Part shown: positions 6,466 to 13,186 of the stretch, one piece after another
Layout of the letters: every line of letters begins with the position of its first letter
Position numbering within the stretch: position 1 is the stretch's first letter
NCBI GenBank assembly: GCA_964482435.1
Contig: CAYZXL010000087.1
Coordinates: 1 to 15,041, forward strand
Length of the DNA: 15,041 bases
Source of the DNA: CAYZXL01 sp964482435
GTDB taxonomy: Bacteria; Auribacterota; JABMQX01
Reading direction: 5' to 3'
The notes under the pieces: model-generated
Told to the model about the DNA's origin: nothing
What the model saw: only the letters and a program-made list of their open reading frames with translations
The model's database searches: none
Made by a program: the position numbers and the translations under genes

Positions 6466-7198
6466 ACCCAAACCGGCAAAGTACGCGGTTTTCGGGGATG
6501 TGCATGGAAACCTGGAAGCCCTGGATGCCGTCATGGAGTCCATGGAGAAGGAAGAGGTCACCCACTACGCCTGCGTTGGCGACATCGTCGGCTACGGAGC
6601 CAACCCGGTGGAATGCGTCGAGAAAATCCGAGCACTGGGATGCAAGGTCGTCCTCGGCAATCACGACGCCGGAGTAATCGGGAAGACGGATGTCCGCTTC
6701 TTTAACAGCGCTGCAAGGGAGGCGGTCGAGTGGTCGAAGGAAGTGATGGACGGAACCTCAACCAGCTTCATTTCGGCTCTCCCCTATGTGGCCAGGACGG
6801 AACGCGTTACCCTCGTCCACGCGACCCTCGCAAATCCGGAGGAGTGGACGTACATCTTCAGCCCCATGGAGGCGCAGGTCTATTTCCAGTACCAGGAAGA
6901 CCCGGTCTGCTTTGTGGGCCACACGCACCTTCCGGGATGTTTCTCGACCGACCCCGCTGCGAGTTTCAGCCGGACCGTAACCATACGTCTCAAGCAGGGC
7001 GTGAAATACCTCGTCAACGTTGGCAGCGTCGGGCAACCACGGGACGGCAACCCCCTCGCTTGCTACGTCGTGTACGATTTGGCGGACGATACGATAAGGT
7101 TCGTTCGCGTGCCGTACGACGTGTCAACTGCTCAGAGGAAAATCATTGATGCCGGTTTGCCTCATGTCCTTGCCATGAGACTGGAGTGGGGAAAGTGA
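6455..7198 (+). CDS. Calcineurin-like metallophosphoesterase
   Basis: From ATG 6455 the product has 247 residues. All dimetal-site motifs of the family are present: GDVHGN (D15, H17), GDIVGYG (D43), GNHD (N69, H70), VHAT (H122) and GHTH (H156, H158), followed by NVGSVGQPRDG (188-198), typical of the YfcE/MJ0936-type and related 'predicted phosphodiesterase' branch. It should hydrolyse a phosphate ester or diester in the cytoplasm; the substrate cannot be told from sequence. A TTG at 6440 lies upstream, but GGAAGGG sits about 7 bases before ATG 6455, which decides the start. It overlaps the preceding gene by 11 bases and its TGA overlaps the VanZ start as GTGA. Confidence 0.92.
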   Translation: MRAEPKPAKYAVFGDVHGNLEALDAVMESMEKEEVTHYACVGDIVGYGANPVECVEKIRALGCKVVLGNHDAGVIGKTDVRFFNSAAREAVEWSKEVMDGTSTSFISALPYVARTERVTLVHATLANPEEWTYIFSPMEAQVYFQYQEDPVCFVGHTHLPGCFSTDPAASFSRTVTIRLKQGVKYLVNVGSVGQPRDGNPLACYVVYDLADDTIRFVRVPYDVSTAQRKIIDAGLPHVLAMRLEWGK

Positions 7199-7713
7199 CG
7201 CGGCGCCGACGCAGGGTTCTCGCGGCGGGCGTTATGTGGTTTCTCGTAGCGGGGTGGGGCGCCGTAATCTGGAGACTCCTCACCCTTCCCCCGGAAGAGA
7301 CACCGGACGTAACCTTCATCCCCTTTGGAGACAAGTTCGGACACGTCGGACTGTATGGCGTCTGGGGACTTCTAATTTGCTCCGCCGCGCAGAGGTCGTT
7401 CCGCGCGCTAACCACCAGCGGGGTTCGTCTCACGGCAGTCCTTGCGGCGGCCGCGTACGGGGTTGTAACGGAGATTTATCAGCCGGGGATCGGACGCGAA
7501 GCCGAAGTGCTGGACCTCCTGGCGGACGTTGTCGGGGCGGTACTGGCTCAGTGGCTTTTCTTCTCCCCAAAAGCAAAGGCCGGCTTTCAAAAAGCGATTT
7601 CGAAGACATCATCCCTTCTTCGGCGCAGTGCTGCCCGCCCCCTTGCCCCCCTTGACAAGCCCCGTTCGAAGGACGCCGAAACGGCTGCGCGTCAGCCCGA
7701 AACAGAAGACTGA
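7195..7713 (+). CDS. VanZ-family membrane protein
   Basis: From GTG 7195, overlapping the previous stop, the product has 172 residues. There are four likely membrane helices (about 9-27, 52-66, 78-95, 104-123). VanZ-family marks are DKFGHVGLYGVWG (46-58) and the helix AYGVVTEIYQPGIGREAEVLDLLADVVGAVLA (87-118) with E93, Q96, R101 and D107 in the expected places. VanZ itself gives low-level teicoplanin resistance; most members have no assigned role, and this one need not concern antibiotics. The tail (130-172) is polar and probably cytoplasmic. A GTG at 7186 would add three residues. It is the last gene of the run; no convincing terminator follows. Confidence 0.85.
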   Translation: MTRRRRRVLAAGVMWFLVAGWGAVIWRLLTLPPEETPDVTFIPFGDKFGHVGLYGVWGLLICSAAQRSFRALTTSGVRLTAVLAAAAYGVVTEIYQPGIGREAEVLDLLADVVGAVLAQWLFFSPKAKAGFQKAISKTSSLLRRSAARPLAPLDKPRSKDAETAARQPETED

Positions 7714-8138
7714 ACGACCTCCTCTTGTCTTTCTCCCCGACGGACTCGGACCGGCGGCGTGTGTAGCTGCGCCTCAGGGGCCCCGTCAGCTCACGGCGAG
7801 CGTCCAGCGAACGCATCGCACGTCATTCGGTTCAATTTGTCTCCGGCGCGGCTGTTGCGACTTTGCAGTCCCACCTACGGGGGGTCAGCTCAACATTCTG
7901 TAATGGGATCCTGCGCCCCTGGGGGCGGGGACCTCTCAATTGTGGTTGGGCCACATGCGGGGCACGCGGCCGTGGGGGAAAAAACACCCGCGATTTGGTC
8001 CCCAGCACCTTGGTGGCCGCTCCAATTCCTGCGCCTGGGACAAACCAAGAGTTCTCCGCCGATCGTCCAGGGCCACCTCGAAGGCTCCCGCAGCATCGCA
8101 ACGGCCAAGATCGTTTCGCATGCTCCTGGTACGGGCGC
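7714..8138. other. Intergenic region between two convergent operons
   Basis: These 425 bases separate convergent operons. Several overlapping open frames exist, but none shows family likeness, a ribosome-binding site or a plausible protein. The only structure I noticed is a GC-rich inverted repeat around 7913-7926 (CGCCC..GGGCG) with no T run on either side. No RNA gene or promoter was recognised. Confidence 0.5.
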
Positions 8139-8957
8139 TCAATCAGCCTCGATCACCCGGAAGAATTGAGCCGGGCCCTCCATCGGTAAATCTACGATCG
8201 TCTCGGTGGCCGTGGCAGGAATGACGAAACTGAGGTTCGTCCATGTAAGAGCGTCCAGACGTGTCTTGGTCTGCACCTGATAGGCCTTGCCGAGCTCCGA
8301 AGACCACTTCAGCCGCAGATAGCGAGCACGCACGACCTCCGGCGCGGCTGTCGGCACGACAAGCGGCTTCGCGGCAGCTAATATCGGCGCACCGGGGCGG
8401 CCCTCGTACGCGTATTCGTAGAACCAGCCCCCTATCCCTGCGAACTCCAGGATGTGGATCCAACCGTAGTGAACACCATCCTCCGCCGTGAACTCGAAGC
8501 CCAGGTAACCATCGTCTCCGATCCCGGCACCTTCTGGATGCCAGGGACCTCCAGTTACGTCACCATTGTCGTTGAAGCCGAAGCTTAGCGTGGCCAAACC
8601 CGTGAGAGCCGTCCACAATGGAGGGTCAGGAAACAAACACGCTCTTGGATGACTTGTCGGTCCCAGCTCGGGTCCGATTACCTCACCGGGCTGCATGGGA
8701 AGCACGCCGTAACCGGAAACGACAACAACTCGCGTCGAAGGCGGTGCTTTGACGTAGAATCCCAGTATCTCCAGTCCCGCTACGAACTCAATATCGATAG
8801 TGCCGTTTCCGTCAATGTCGAAACTCTTGGTTGCAGGGCGACCAAAAGCTCCGCCGAAAAACCCCTCCGGTGGCGGGAGATCGACATAGACAATGGAGCT
8901 GCTGGCTGGCGCGGCAGCCAGAAGCAGAATTGCGGCTATGCCAAGCGTCCGTCTCAC
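8139..8957 (-). CDS. Secreted protein with DxDxNG motif and C-terminal 'WTxL..FRV' domain
   Basis: The product has 272 residues. A signal peptide (about 1-20, RRTLGIAAILLLAAAPASS) is followed by a beta-rich body. DIDGNGTID (47-55) looks like a calcium-binding EF-hand/dockerin-like loop. A block LGFEFTAEDGVHYGWIHI lies near 160-177. The last 70 residues carry LRLKWSSELGKAYQVQTK..LTWTNL..FFRV, a small beta-sandwich domain frequent at the end of secreted proteins in Verrucomicrobia and relatives. The function is not known. The start is a GTG overlapping the preceding stop (GTGA, 8957-8954). It is the last of three coupled genes and a diverged paralogue of the first (9214-9996). Confidence 0.8.
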   Translation of the reverse strand: MRRTLGIAAILLLAAAPASSSIVYVDLPPPEGFFGGAFGRPATKSFDIDGNGTIDIEFVAGLEILGFYVKAPPSTRVVVVSGYGVLPMQPGEVIGPELGPTSHPRACLFPDPPLWTALTGLATLSFGFNDNGDVTGGPWHPEGAGIGDDGYLGFEFTAEDGVHYGWIHILEFAGIGGWFYEYAYEGRPGAPILAAAKPLVVPTAAPEVVRARYLRLKWSSELGKAYQVQTKTRLDALTWTNLSFVIPATATETIVDLPMEGPAQFFRVIEAD

Positions 8958-9217
8958 AGCCCAACCTCCCGCACGCGGTAAAACACGTACGGCCTGCCCG
9001 CCGGCTCGGTGACCAGGAGGGGGGTCAGGGTGGCCGTCGCGTCAACGAAACCACCAACCGCCGACCACGCCACCAAGTCACTCGACGATTCAACCTGGTA
9101 GCGGATCCCCGGCACGCTCCGCCACTCCAGCAGCGTGATCACGACCACCTCTGCCCGCGCAGTCAGCAATGTCATCCAGACCGCGATCAGACGCGGCGTA
9201 AACAGCACTGGCCTCAT
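8954..9217 (-). CDS. Small secreted protein: signal peptide plus solitary C-terminal domain
   Basis: From the ATG at 9217 the product has 87 residues. A hydrophobic start (about 5-23) could serve as a signal peptide. The rest is essentially the same terminal domain seen in its neighbours: LEWRSVPGIRYQVESSSDL, then AWSAVGGF, ending VFYRVREVGL. It lacks the DxDxDG body. Its ATG overlaps the upstream stop (ATGA, 9217-9214), and its stop overlaps the downstream GTG. An alternative start at 9265 would add 16 residues inside the previous gene and weaken the signal peptide, so I prefer 9217. It is either a free-standing module or a trimmed paralogue; the open frame and tight spacing argue it is translated. 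Confidence 0.68.
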   Translation of the reverse strand: MRPVLFTPRLIAVWMTLLTARAEVVVITLLEWRSVPGIRYQVESSSDLVAWSAVGGFVDATATLTPLLVTEPAGRPYVFYRVREVGL

Positions 9218-9996
9218 TGTGCCCTCCGCAGCCGCCAGAAACCGCATCGAGAATCGCTTGCGCAAGTCTCAATGAATGCTCCAGATTCGGCGTTGAAGAC
9301 CTTGCTCGTCGTCCAGATGCCTGTCGCTAAATCGTGTGTTTCCTCCAAAATGTACCGTACTCCTTTGTGCAAACCCGCATAACTAACTTCTATCTGGCTA
9401 CTCGAAACAACCTTTGCCGGCTGGCTGGCAACGGGTTCTGGAAATGGTTCGCTTTCATATACCCAATCCATGATGATTGGCATTGGGAAGGGCCGATCAT
9501 CTGGAAGAAGGAGGCGAATCCACGCCTGATGTAAGCGCTGAGTAGAGTCATGATATAGTACGCCAATGTACCCAAGGTCCGTATCGGACCACAGCCCCCC
9601 CCAGCCCGTCCAGGTTCCGTCGAGATAGTTCTCAGAGTAGCCGCTTATGCGCGCATATCCCTTTACCCAGAGGCTTTCTGAGGATTCAGGCCAAGGATAA
9701 AAACCTATGAACCGGAATGGCTGGGCTGTTCCCTGACACGACCAAATATAGTTTCCGTGTGTGTCGCTAATGCTGATCCACCCTCCTCCACCACTACGCG
9801 GCTCGTCCATTGTGACATAGTATGCAAAGTAGAACGAAAGGTCCACGCGTCCATCGGAGTCTATATCTATTGACTCTCGCTCACCAGCTGGTGAGAACGA
9901 TATATTCATTGGCCCTGACCAGATCCATTCTCCATGTGATGACTCCATGCAAAGGACCAAGGCAAGAGTAGCAAAGGAAATGTTTCTGTGTTTCAT
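9214..9996 (-). CDS. Secreted protein, first of the three-gene cassette
   Basis: The product has 260 residues with a signal peptide (about 1-22, ending SSHG). It shares the plan of the 8139-8957 product: DIDSDGRVDLSF (44-55) as a calcium-loop-like motif, a Gly/Trp-rich middle, DLGYIGVLYHDSTQRLHQAW near 140-159, parallel to the LGFEF..HYGWIHI block of the paralogue, and a C-terminal domain with KGVRYILEETHDL, IWTTSKVF and a terminal FWRLRRAQ. No enzymatic motif is visible. AGGTGA is well placed before the ATG (read on the minus strand, about 6-11 bases upstream). It leads the cassette. The lower GC of the gene compared with its downstream partners is noticeable by eye and may indicate a different history. 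Confidence 0.78.
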   Translation of the reverse strand: MKHRNISFATLALVLCMESSHGEWIWSGPMNISFSPAGERESIDIDSDGRVDLSFYFAYYVTMDEPRSGGGGWISISDTHGNYIWSCQGTAQPFRFIGFYPWPESSESLWVKGYARISGYSENYLDGTWTGWGGLWSDTDLGYIGVLYHDSTQRLHQAWIRLLLPDDRPFPMPIIMDWVYESEPFPEPVASQPAKVVSSSQIEVSYAGLHKGVRYILEETHDLATGIWTTSKVFNAESGAFIETCASDSRCGFWRLRRAQ

Positions 9997-10029
9997 CGTG
10001 TCACCTCATCATTCTAAAGCCGAACAGAG

Positions 10030-10035
10030 ATTATG
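10030..10035 (-). promoter_or_regulatory. Possible -10 element for the secreted-protein cassette
   Basis: CATAAT on the minus strand (five of six matches to TATAAT) lies about 34 bases upstream of the ATG at 9996. No convincing -35 hexamer sits 16-18 bases further upstream, so this is only a candidate. Confidence 0.3.
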
Positions 10036-10160
10036 CACTCTGCGTAAAATGGGAAAGACCGACTGCTGCCCTCTCCATAACAAGTTCCCGGCTGCTCTTG
10101 CTTTTTCGCGCAACGTCTTCCATATCAATCGCTCGCCGGCTTTTTCGCTCTGAATCGCTT

Positions 10161-10187
10161 CCGGGTTATACGGTCTGTATAACCCGG
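10161..10187. repeat. Perfect 11-bp palindrome behind the integrase remnant
   Basis: CCGGGTTATAC (10161-10171) and GTATAACCCGG (10177-10187) are perfect inverted repeats around GGTCT. It begins one base after the stop of the integron-integrase-like remnant on the minus strand. No T run follows, so it is unlikely to be an intrinsic terminator. The arms resemble attC core boxes (GTTRRRY / RYYYAAC) but each deviates at one base, so a recombination-site origin is possible, not shown. Confidence 0.6.
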
Positions 10188-10188
10188 G

Positions 10189-10443
10189 TCAAAGCCCGTC
10201 CACCGGCCTGCGCACACGGTGACCTCCCTTGTTCAAGACATGGATGCAGCTCATGGCGGCGCTCAGATTCTTATGCCCAAGAGGTTCCTGGATGGTTGGG
10301 ATGTCGTATCCCGCTTCGAGCAGGTCCGTCGCAAGGGAATCAGGGAGGGCGTGGCAGGTGGCGCGCTTGGTCAGACCGGCGTCCCCGGCTGCGCAAGCCA
10401 CCGCCTTCTGCGCGATGGATTCGTGGCCGTGATGGCCCTTAAG
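10189..10443 (-). pseudogene. C-terminal remnant of an integron-integrase-like tyrosine recombinase
   Basis: The minus-strand frame reads KGHHGHESIAQKAV, then AGLTKRATCHALPDSLATDL, then LEAGYDIPTIQEPLGHKN, and ends HVLNKGGHRVRRPVDGL. This tracks the C-terminus of IntI-like integrases (HESVVQ.AV..A...K.ATCHALRHSFATHLLE.GYDIRTIQELLGHKD...YTHVLNRG...SP.D). The catalytic HxxR has become HALP, the second box histidine region reads LATD for FATH, and the nucleophilic tyrosine of YTHVLN is a cysteine (CIHVLN). With three catalytic changes and no N-terminal two thirds visible, this is a dead fragment. Likeness fades upstream of about 10443, although the frame stays open a little longer. Confidence 0.8.
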
Positions 10444-10608
10444 AAGTCTCAGCGCCGGCCTCGGCCCGCTGATTGCTACGTCCCCAAAACGCTTGACTGT
10501 TTCTCCCCAAAGCCCTGGGTCCTCTTATGCGGCTCTCATTATGCCAGACCGGGGAGCGGTGTCAAGCGCAAAATTGGCGAAGCGGTAAGGCCTCAGTTGT
10601 GGGGGGAC
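10444..10608. other. Non-coding stretch between integrase remnant and hairpin element
   Basis: No gene is supported here. The minus strand keeps an open frame upstream of the integrase remnant to near 10500, but without recognisable residues. Together with 9997-11016 it forms a gene-free, decayed interval. Confidence 0.4.
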
Positions 10609-10615
10609 TTACCGC
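10582..10615. repeat. 8-bp inverted repeat at the edge of the hairpin element
   Basis: GCGGTAAG (10582-10589) and CTTACCGC (10608-10615) are perfect inverted repeats separated by 18 bases including a G run. The right arm overlaps the left end of the element at 10609-10766. It could be a small stem-loop or part of that element's boundary. Confidence 0.4.
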
Positions 10616-10766
10616 ACAGCACGCAGAGGGCGCAGAGGATCTATGTCTGTGGCACGGGCCACCCCACGTGGAAGATCATGGGCAATCCCGCCTTTGGCGG
10701 GACCATGCCACCTCCACGGGCGGAACCCTTCGCAGCGCCTTGGTGCCTTTGTGTCTTCGTGGTTAC
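10609..10766. mobile_element. Hairpin element of about 160 bp with imperfect terminal inverted repeats
   Basis: The left end (TTACCGCACAGCACGCAGAG, continuing GGCGCAGAGG) and the reverse complement of the right end (GTAACCACGAAGACACAAAG, continuing GCACCAAGG) are imperfect inverted repeats of about 30 bases. Inside, nested stems are visible: CGTGGA 10667-10672 with TCCACG 10713-10718, CATGG 10677-10681 with CCATG 10703-10707, and CCCGCC 10687-10692 with GGCGGG 10696-10701. It has no coding potential. End sequences of this 'CAGAGGGCRCAGAGG ... CCTTGGTGCCTTTGTG' type are, from general knowledge, scattered as repeats in many environmental genomes. I read it as a non-autonomous MITE-like or REP-like element. 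Confidence 0.5.
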
Positions 10767-10875
10767 AGTCTTCTCGGACAGGACATCTCAACCAACAAGA
10801 CGCTAATGGCGAGCCTTCGGCGCGCCACTCTTGAGCGCCCGAAGCTGAGGGGTCACCCAGCGAGCCGCAGTCCTA

Positions 10876-10903
10876 TTGACAATGGATGCAGCTGTGATTA
10901 AAT
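10876..10903 (+). promoter_or_regulatory. Sigma70-type promoter, probably for ligA
   Basis: A perfect -35 box TTGACA (10876-10881) is followed after 16 bases by TTAAAT (10898-10903, four of six matches to TATAAT). It lies about 113 bases upstream of the ligA ATG at 11017 on the same strand, with no other start in between that looks real. The perfect -35 and acceptable spacing make it a reasonable candidate. Confidence 0.5.
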
Positions 10904-11016
10904 GTGCTTTTCGACGATGACCTGGAGACGGGGAGGAGTCGCCCTCCCGATAGGCTACTGCCGCATGAGTCGCAGAAGCAAGTTGCCTGCTCCTCTCAGT
11001 TGGACGGAGAGCATCC

Positions 11017-13023
11017 ATGAAGACCAGACAAGAAGCTGCCGCCAGAATCGAAGCCTTTCGAAAAGAAATCCACCACCACAACAGAATGTACTACATCGAA
11101 AACAGGCCGGAGATTTCCGACGTCGAATACGATGCCCTGCTGAGGGAACTAATCGAACTGGAGCAGGCATATCCTGACTTGATCACTCCCGACTCTCCTT
11201 CCCAGCGTGTGGGAGGCGAGCCCCTGGAGGTGTTCGGAACCGTCTCCCATGCCGTTCCAATGCTGAGCCTCGACAACACCTACTCCAAAGAGGAAGTCGT
11301 CGCCTTCGACACGCGAATAAGGAAGGCAGTCGGGCTCGACGGCAAAATGGAGTACGTCGTCGAGCCGAAAATTGACGGAGTAGCAGTCTCCCTCCGATAC
11401 GAGAACAACGTCTTTGTACGTGGAGCGACGAGAGGAAACGGACTCGTCGGCGACGACATCACTGCGAACTTGAAGACCATAAGGACAGTCCCCCTCAGGC
11501 TGGAAGGAAAACCATTTGCGATGCTTGAAGTGCGAGGCGAAGCGTACATGCCCAGGGAGGCGTTTGAGAAGTTGAACGAGGAAAAAGAGAGAGCAGGAGA
11601 AGAGCCTTTCGCCAACCCGCGAAATGCGACGGCTGGCTCCCTGAAGCTGCTTGACCCGCGAATCAGCGCCAAGAGGAAGCTCGACATCGCTATCCATAGC
11701 TTTGCGGAGGCACGGGGGATAGATTTCGGGACGCATTTCAACTTCCTGCAAGAGATGCGAAAGCGGGGAGTCAAGGTCATCCAGGAATACAGCCTCTGCA
11801 AGGGCATTGACGAGGTCATGAAACATTGTGACGCCTGGGAGGAGAAACGCGACACCCTTCCCTACGACATAGACGGGATGGTGATAAAGGTCAATCGGCT
11901 CGACTTGCGCGACATTTTGGGGACGACCGCAAAGAGCCCGCGCTGGGCCTTTGCATACAAGTTCAAGGCCCGGCAGGCCTCAACGGTCCTGAACGACATT
12001 GTCGTCCAGGTCGGGAGGACGGGTGTTCTCACGCCGGTTGCGGTTCTGGAGCCAGTGTGGCTCGGCGGGACGGTCATCAGCCGCGCGACCCTCCATAACG
12101 CCGATGAAATCAAAAGGAAAGACATCCGCGTCGGAGACGCAGTTCTCATCGAAAAAGGAGGGGAGGTTATCCCCAAGGTCGCAAAAGTCGTTCTGACCAA
12201 AAGGACGGGGAAAGAAAGAGTCTTCAAGATGCCGGACCGCTGTCCGGTCTGCTCGTCGAAACTCGTCAAGCTCGAGGGAGAGGTTGCCATTCGCTGCCCG
12301 AACATGTCCTGTCCCGCGCAGTTGAAAAACCGCCTGGAGCACTTTGGCTCGCGAGGGGGGATGGACATCGAGGGTTTAGGCGAAGTCCTCGTCAACCAGC
12401 TCGTGGACAAGGGCCTCGTTAAGGACGTGGGAGACCTCTACAGGCTCGACGTGGAGACCGTCGCCAGCCTCGAGCGAATGGGGCAGAAAAGCGCTCAAAA
12501 CCTGATTGATGCCATCGAGAAAAGCAAAACGAGGGATTTCAGCCGGGTCATCTTTGCCATCGGCATACCCTCCATCGGGTCAAAGGCCGCGGACCTCCTC
12601 GCGGACCATTTCGCTTCCATGGAAGAGCTCTCGCACGCTTCATTCGACCAACTCCAGGCGGTCCACGAGATCGGGCCGAAGACCGCGGAGAGCATCGTCC
12701 AGTTCTTCGAACGCGAAGAGAACACTCGCGTGATTGAGAAACTGAAAGCCGTCGGCGTCAACATGCGTTCTCCCCGGCGCCGCGTCGTTGCAGACGGAAA
12801 ATTCGCCGGGAAGACCTTCGTCCTGACGGGGACGCTTCTGAGCATGACTCGCCAGCAAGCTGAGGACGAAATTAAGCAGCGCGGAGGGAAAACTTCAGGC
12901 AGCGTCAGCCGAAAGACCGATTACGTCATCGTCGGGCAAGAGCCCGGCTCCAAGTACGATAAGGCGAGGGAGCTCAACGTCCAGACCCTCTCGGAAGAAG
13001 AGTTCCTCAAGATGATTCAATAG
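11017..13023 (+). CDS. ligA: NAD-dependent DNA ligase LigA
   Basis: The product has 668 residues, the normal length for bacterial LigA, which seals nicks during replication and repair using NAD+. All domains are in order. The Ia domain (HHHNRMYYIENRPEISDVEYD, 19-39) binds NMN. The adenylation domain has the nucleophile K118 in EPKIDG, then RGATRGNG and EVRGEAY. An OB fold follows. The zinc finger has C409, C412, C427 and C432. Helix-hairpin-helix repeats include IEGLGE and IPSIGSKAADLL. A C-terminal BRCT domain covers about 590-668 (GKFAGKTFVLTGTL ... DYVIVG). No residue is missing. It stands alone, convergent with the prepilin gene, behind the promoter at 10876. It is a core gene and anchors the window as bacterial chromosome. 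Confidence 0.98.
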   Translation: MKTRQEAAARIEAFRKEIHHHNRMYYIENRPEISDVEYDALLRELIELEQAYPDLITPDSPSQRVGGEPLEVFGTVSHAVPMLSLDNTYSKEEVVAFDTRIRKAVGLDGKMEYVVEPKIDGVAVSLRYENNVFVRGATRGNGLVGDDITANLKTIRTVPLRLEGKPFAMLEVRGEAYMPREAFEKLNEEKERAGEEPFANPRNATAGSLKLLDPRISAKRKLDIAIHSFAEARGIDFGTHFNFLQEMRKRGVKVIQEYSLCKGIDEVMKHCDAWEEKRDTLPYDIDGMVIKVNRLDLRDILGTTAKSPRWAFAYKFKARQASTVLNDIVVQVGRTGVLTPVAVLEPVWLGGTVISRATLHNADEIKRKDIRVGDAVLIEKGGEVIPKVAKVVLTKRTGKERVFKMPDRCPVCSSKLVKLEGEVAIRCPNMSCPAQLKNRLEHFGSRGGMDIEGLGEVLVNQLVDKGLVKDVGDLYRLDVETVASLERMGQKSAQNLIDAIEKSKTRDFSRVIFAIGIPSIGSKAADLLADHFASMEELSHASFDQLQAVHEIGPKTAESIVQFFEREENTRVIEKLKAVGVNMRSPRRRVVADGKFAGKTFVLTGTLLSMTRQQAEDEIKQRGGKTSGSVSRKTDYVIVGQEPGSKYDKARELNVQTLSEEEFLKMIQ

Positions 13024-13186
13024 GCTCCCTCCCCCGGCGGCTCCTCAAACCGTACACCCCCAAACCTCTCTCCCTGCTCGCCGCGTCCTGGCGCCGGTTC
13101 TCCCTCTGGTTTTTCGTTTCCCAGGCAAAGAAGCCGCCACACCTTTCAAGACGCGGGGCGCAGCCCTCCGCCACAGAATGCCGAGG

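Noticed and set aside
7195..7713. Glycopeptide resistance determinant
   Set aside because: VanZ-family likeness alone does not indicate resistance; none of the vanA/H/X genes or a VanRS-like regulator is nearby.
7759..8224. Several overlapping plus-strand frames downstream of the VanZ gene
   Set aside because: They overlap each other and the secreted-protein gene, have no ribosome-binding sites, and read as compositional noise in GC-rich DNA.
10161..10187. True attC site
   Set aside because: Both core boxes deviate from the GTTRRRY/RYYYAAC consensus by one base, there is no bulged long stem, and no cassette array follows; kept as a palindrome only.
10219..10806. Plus-strand open frame of 195 codons
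   Set aside because: It runs antisense through the integrase remnant and across the hairpin element; composition and lack of likeness argue against a protein.
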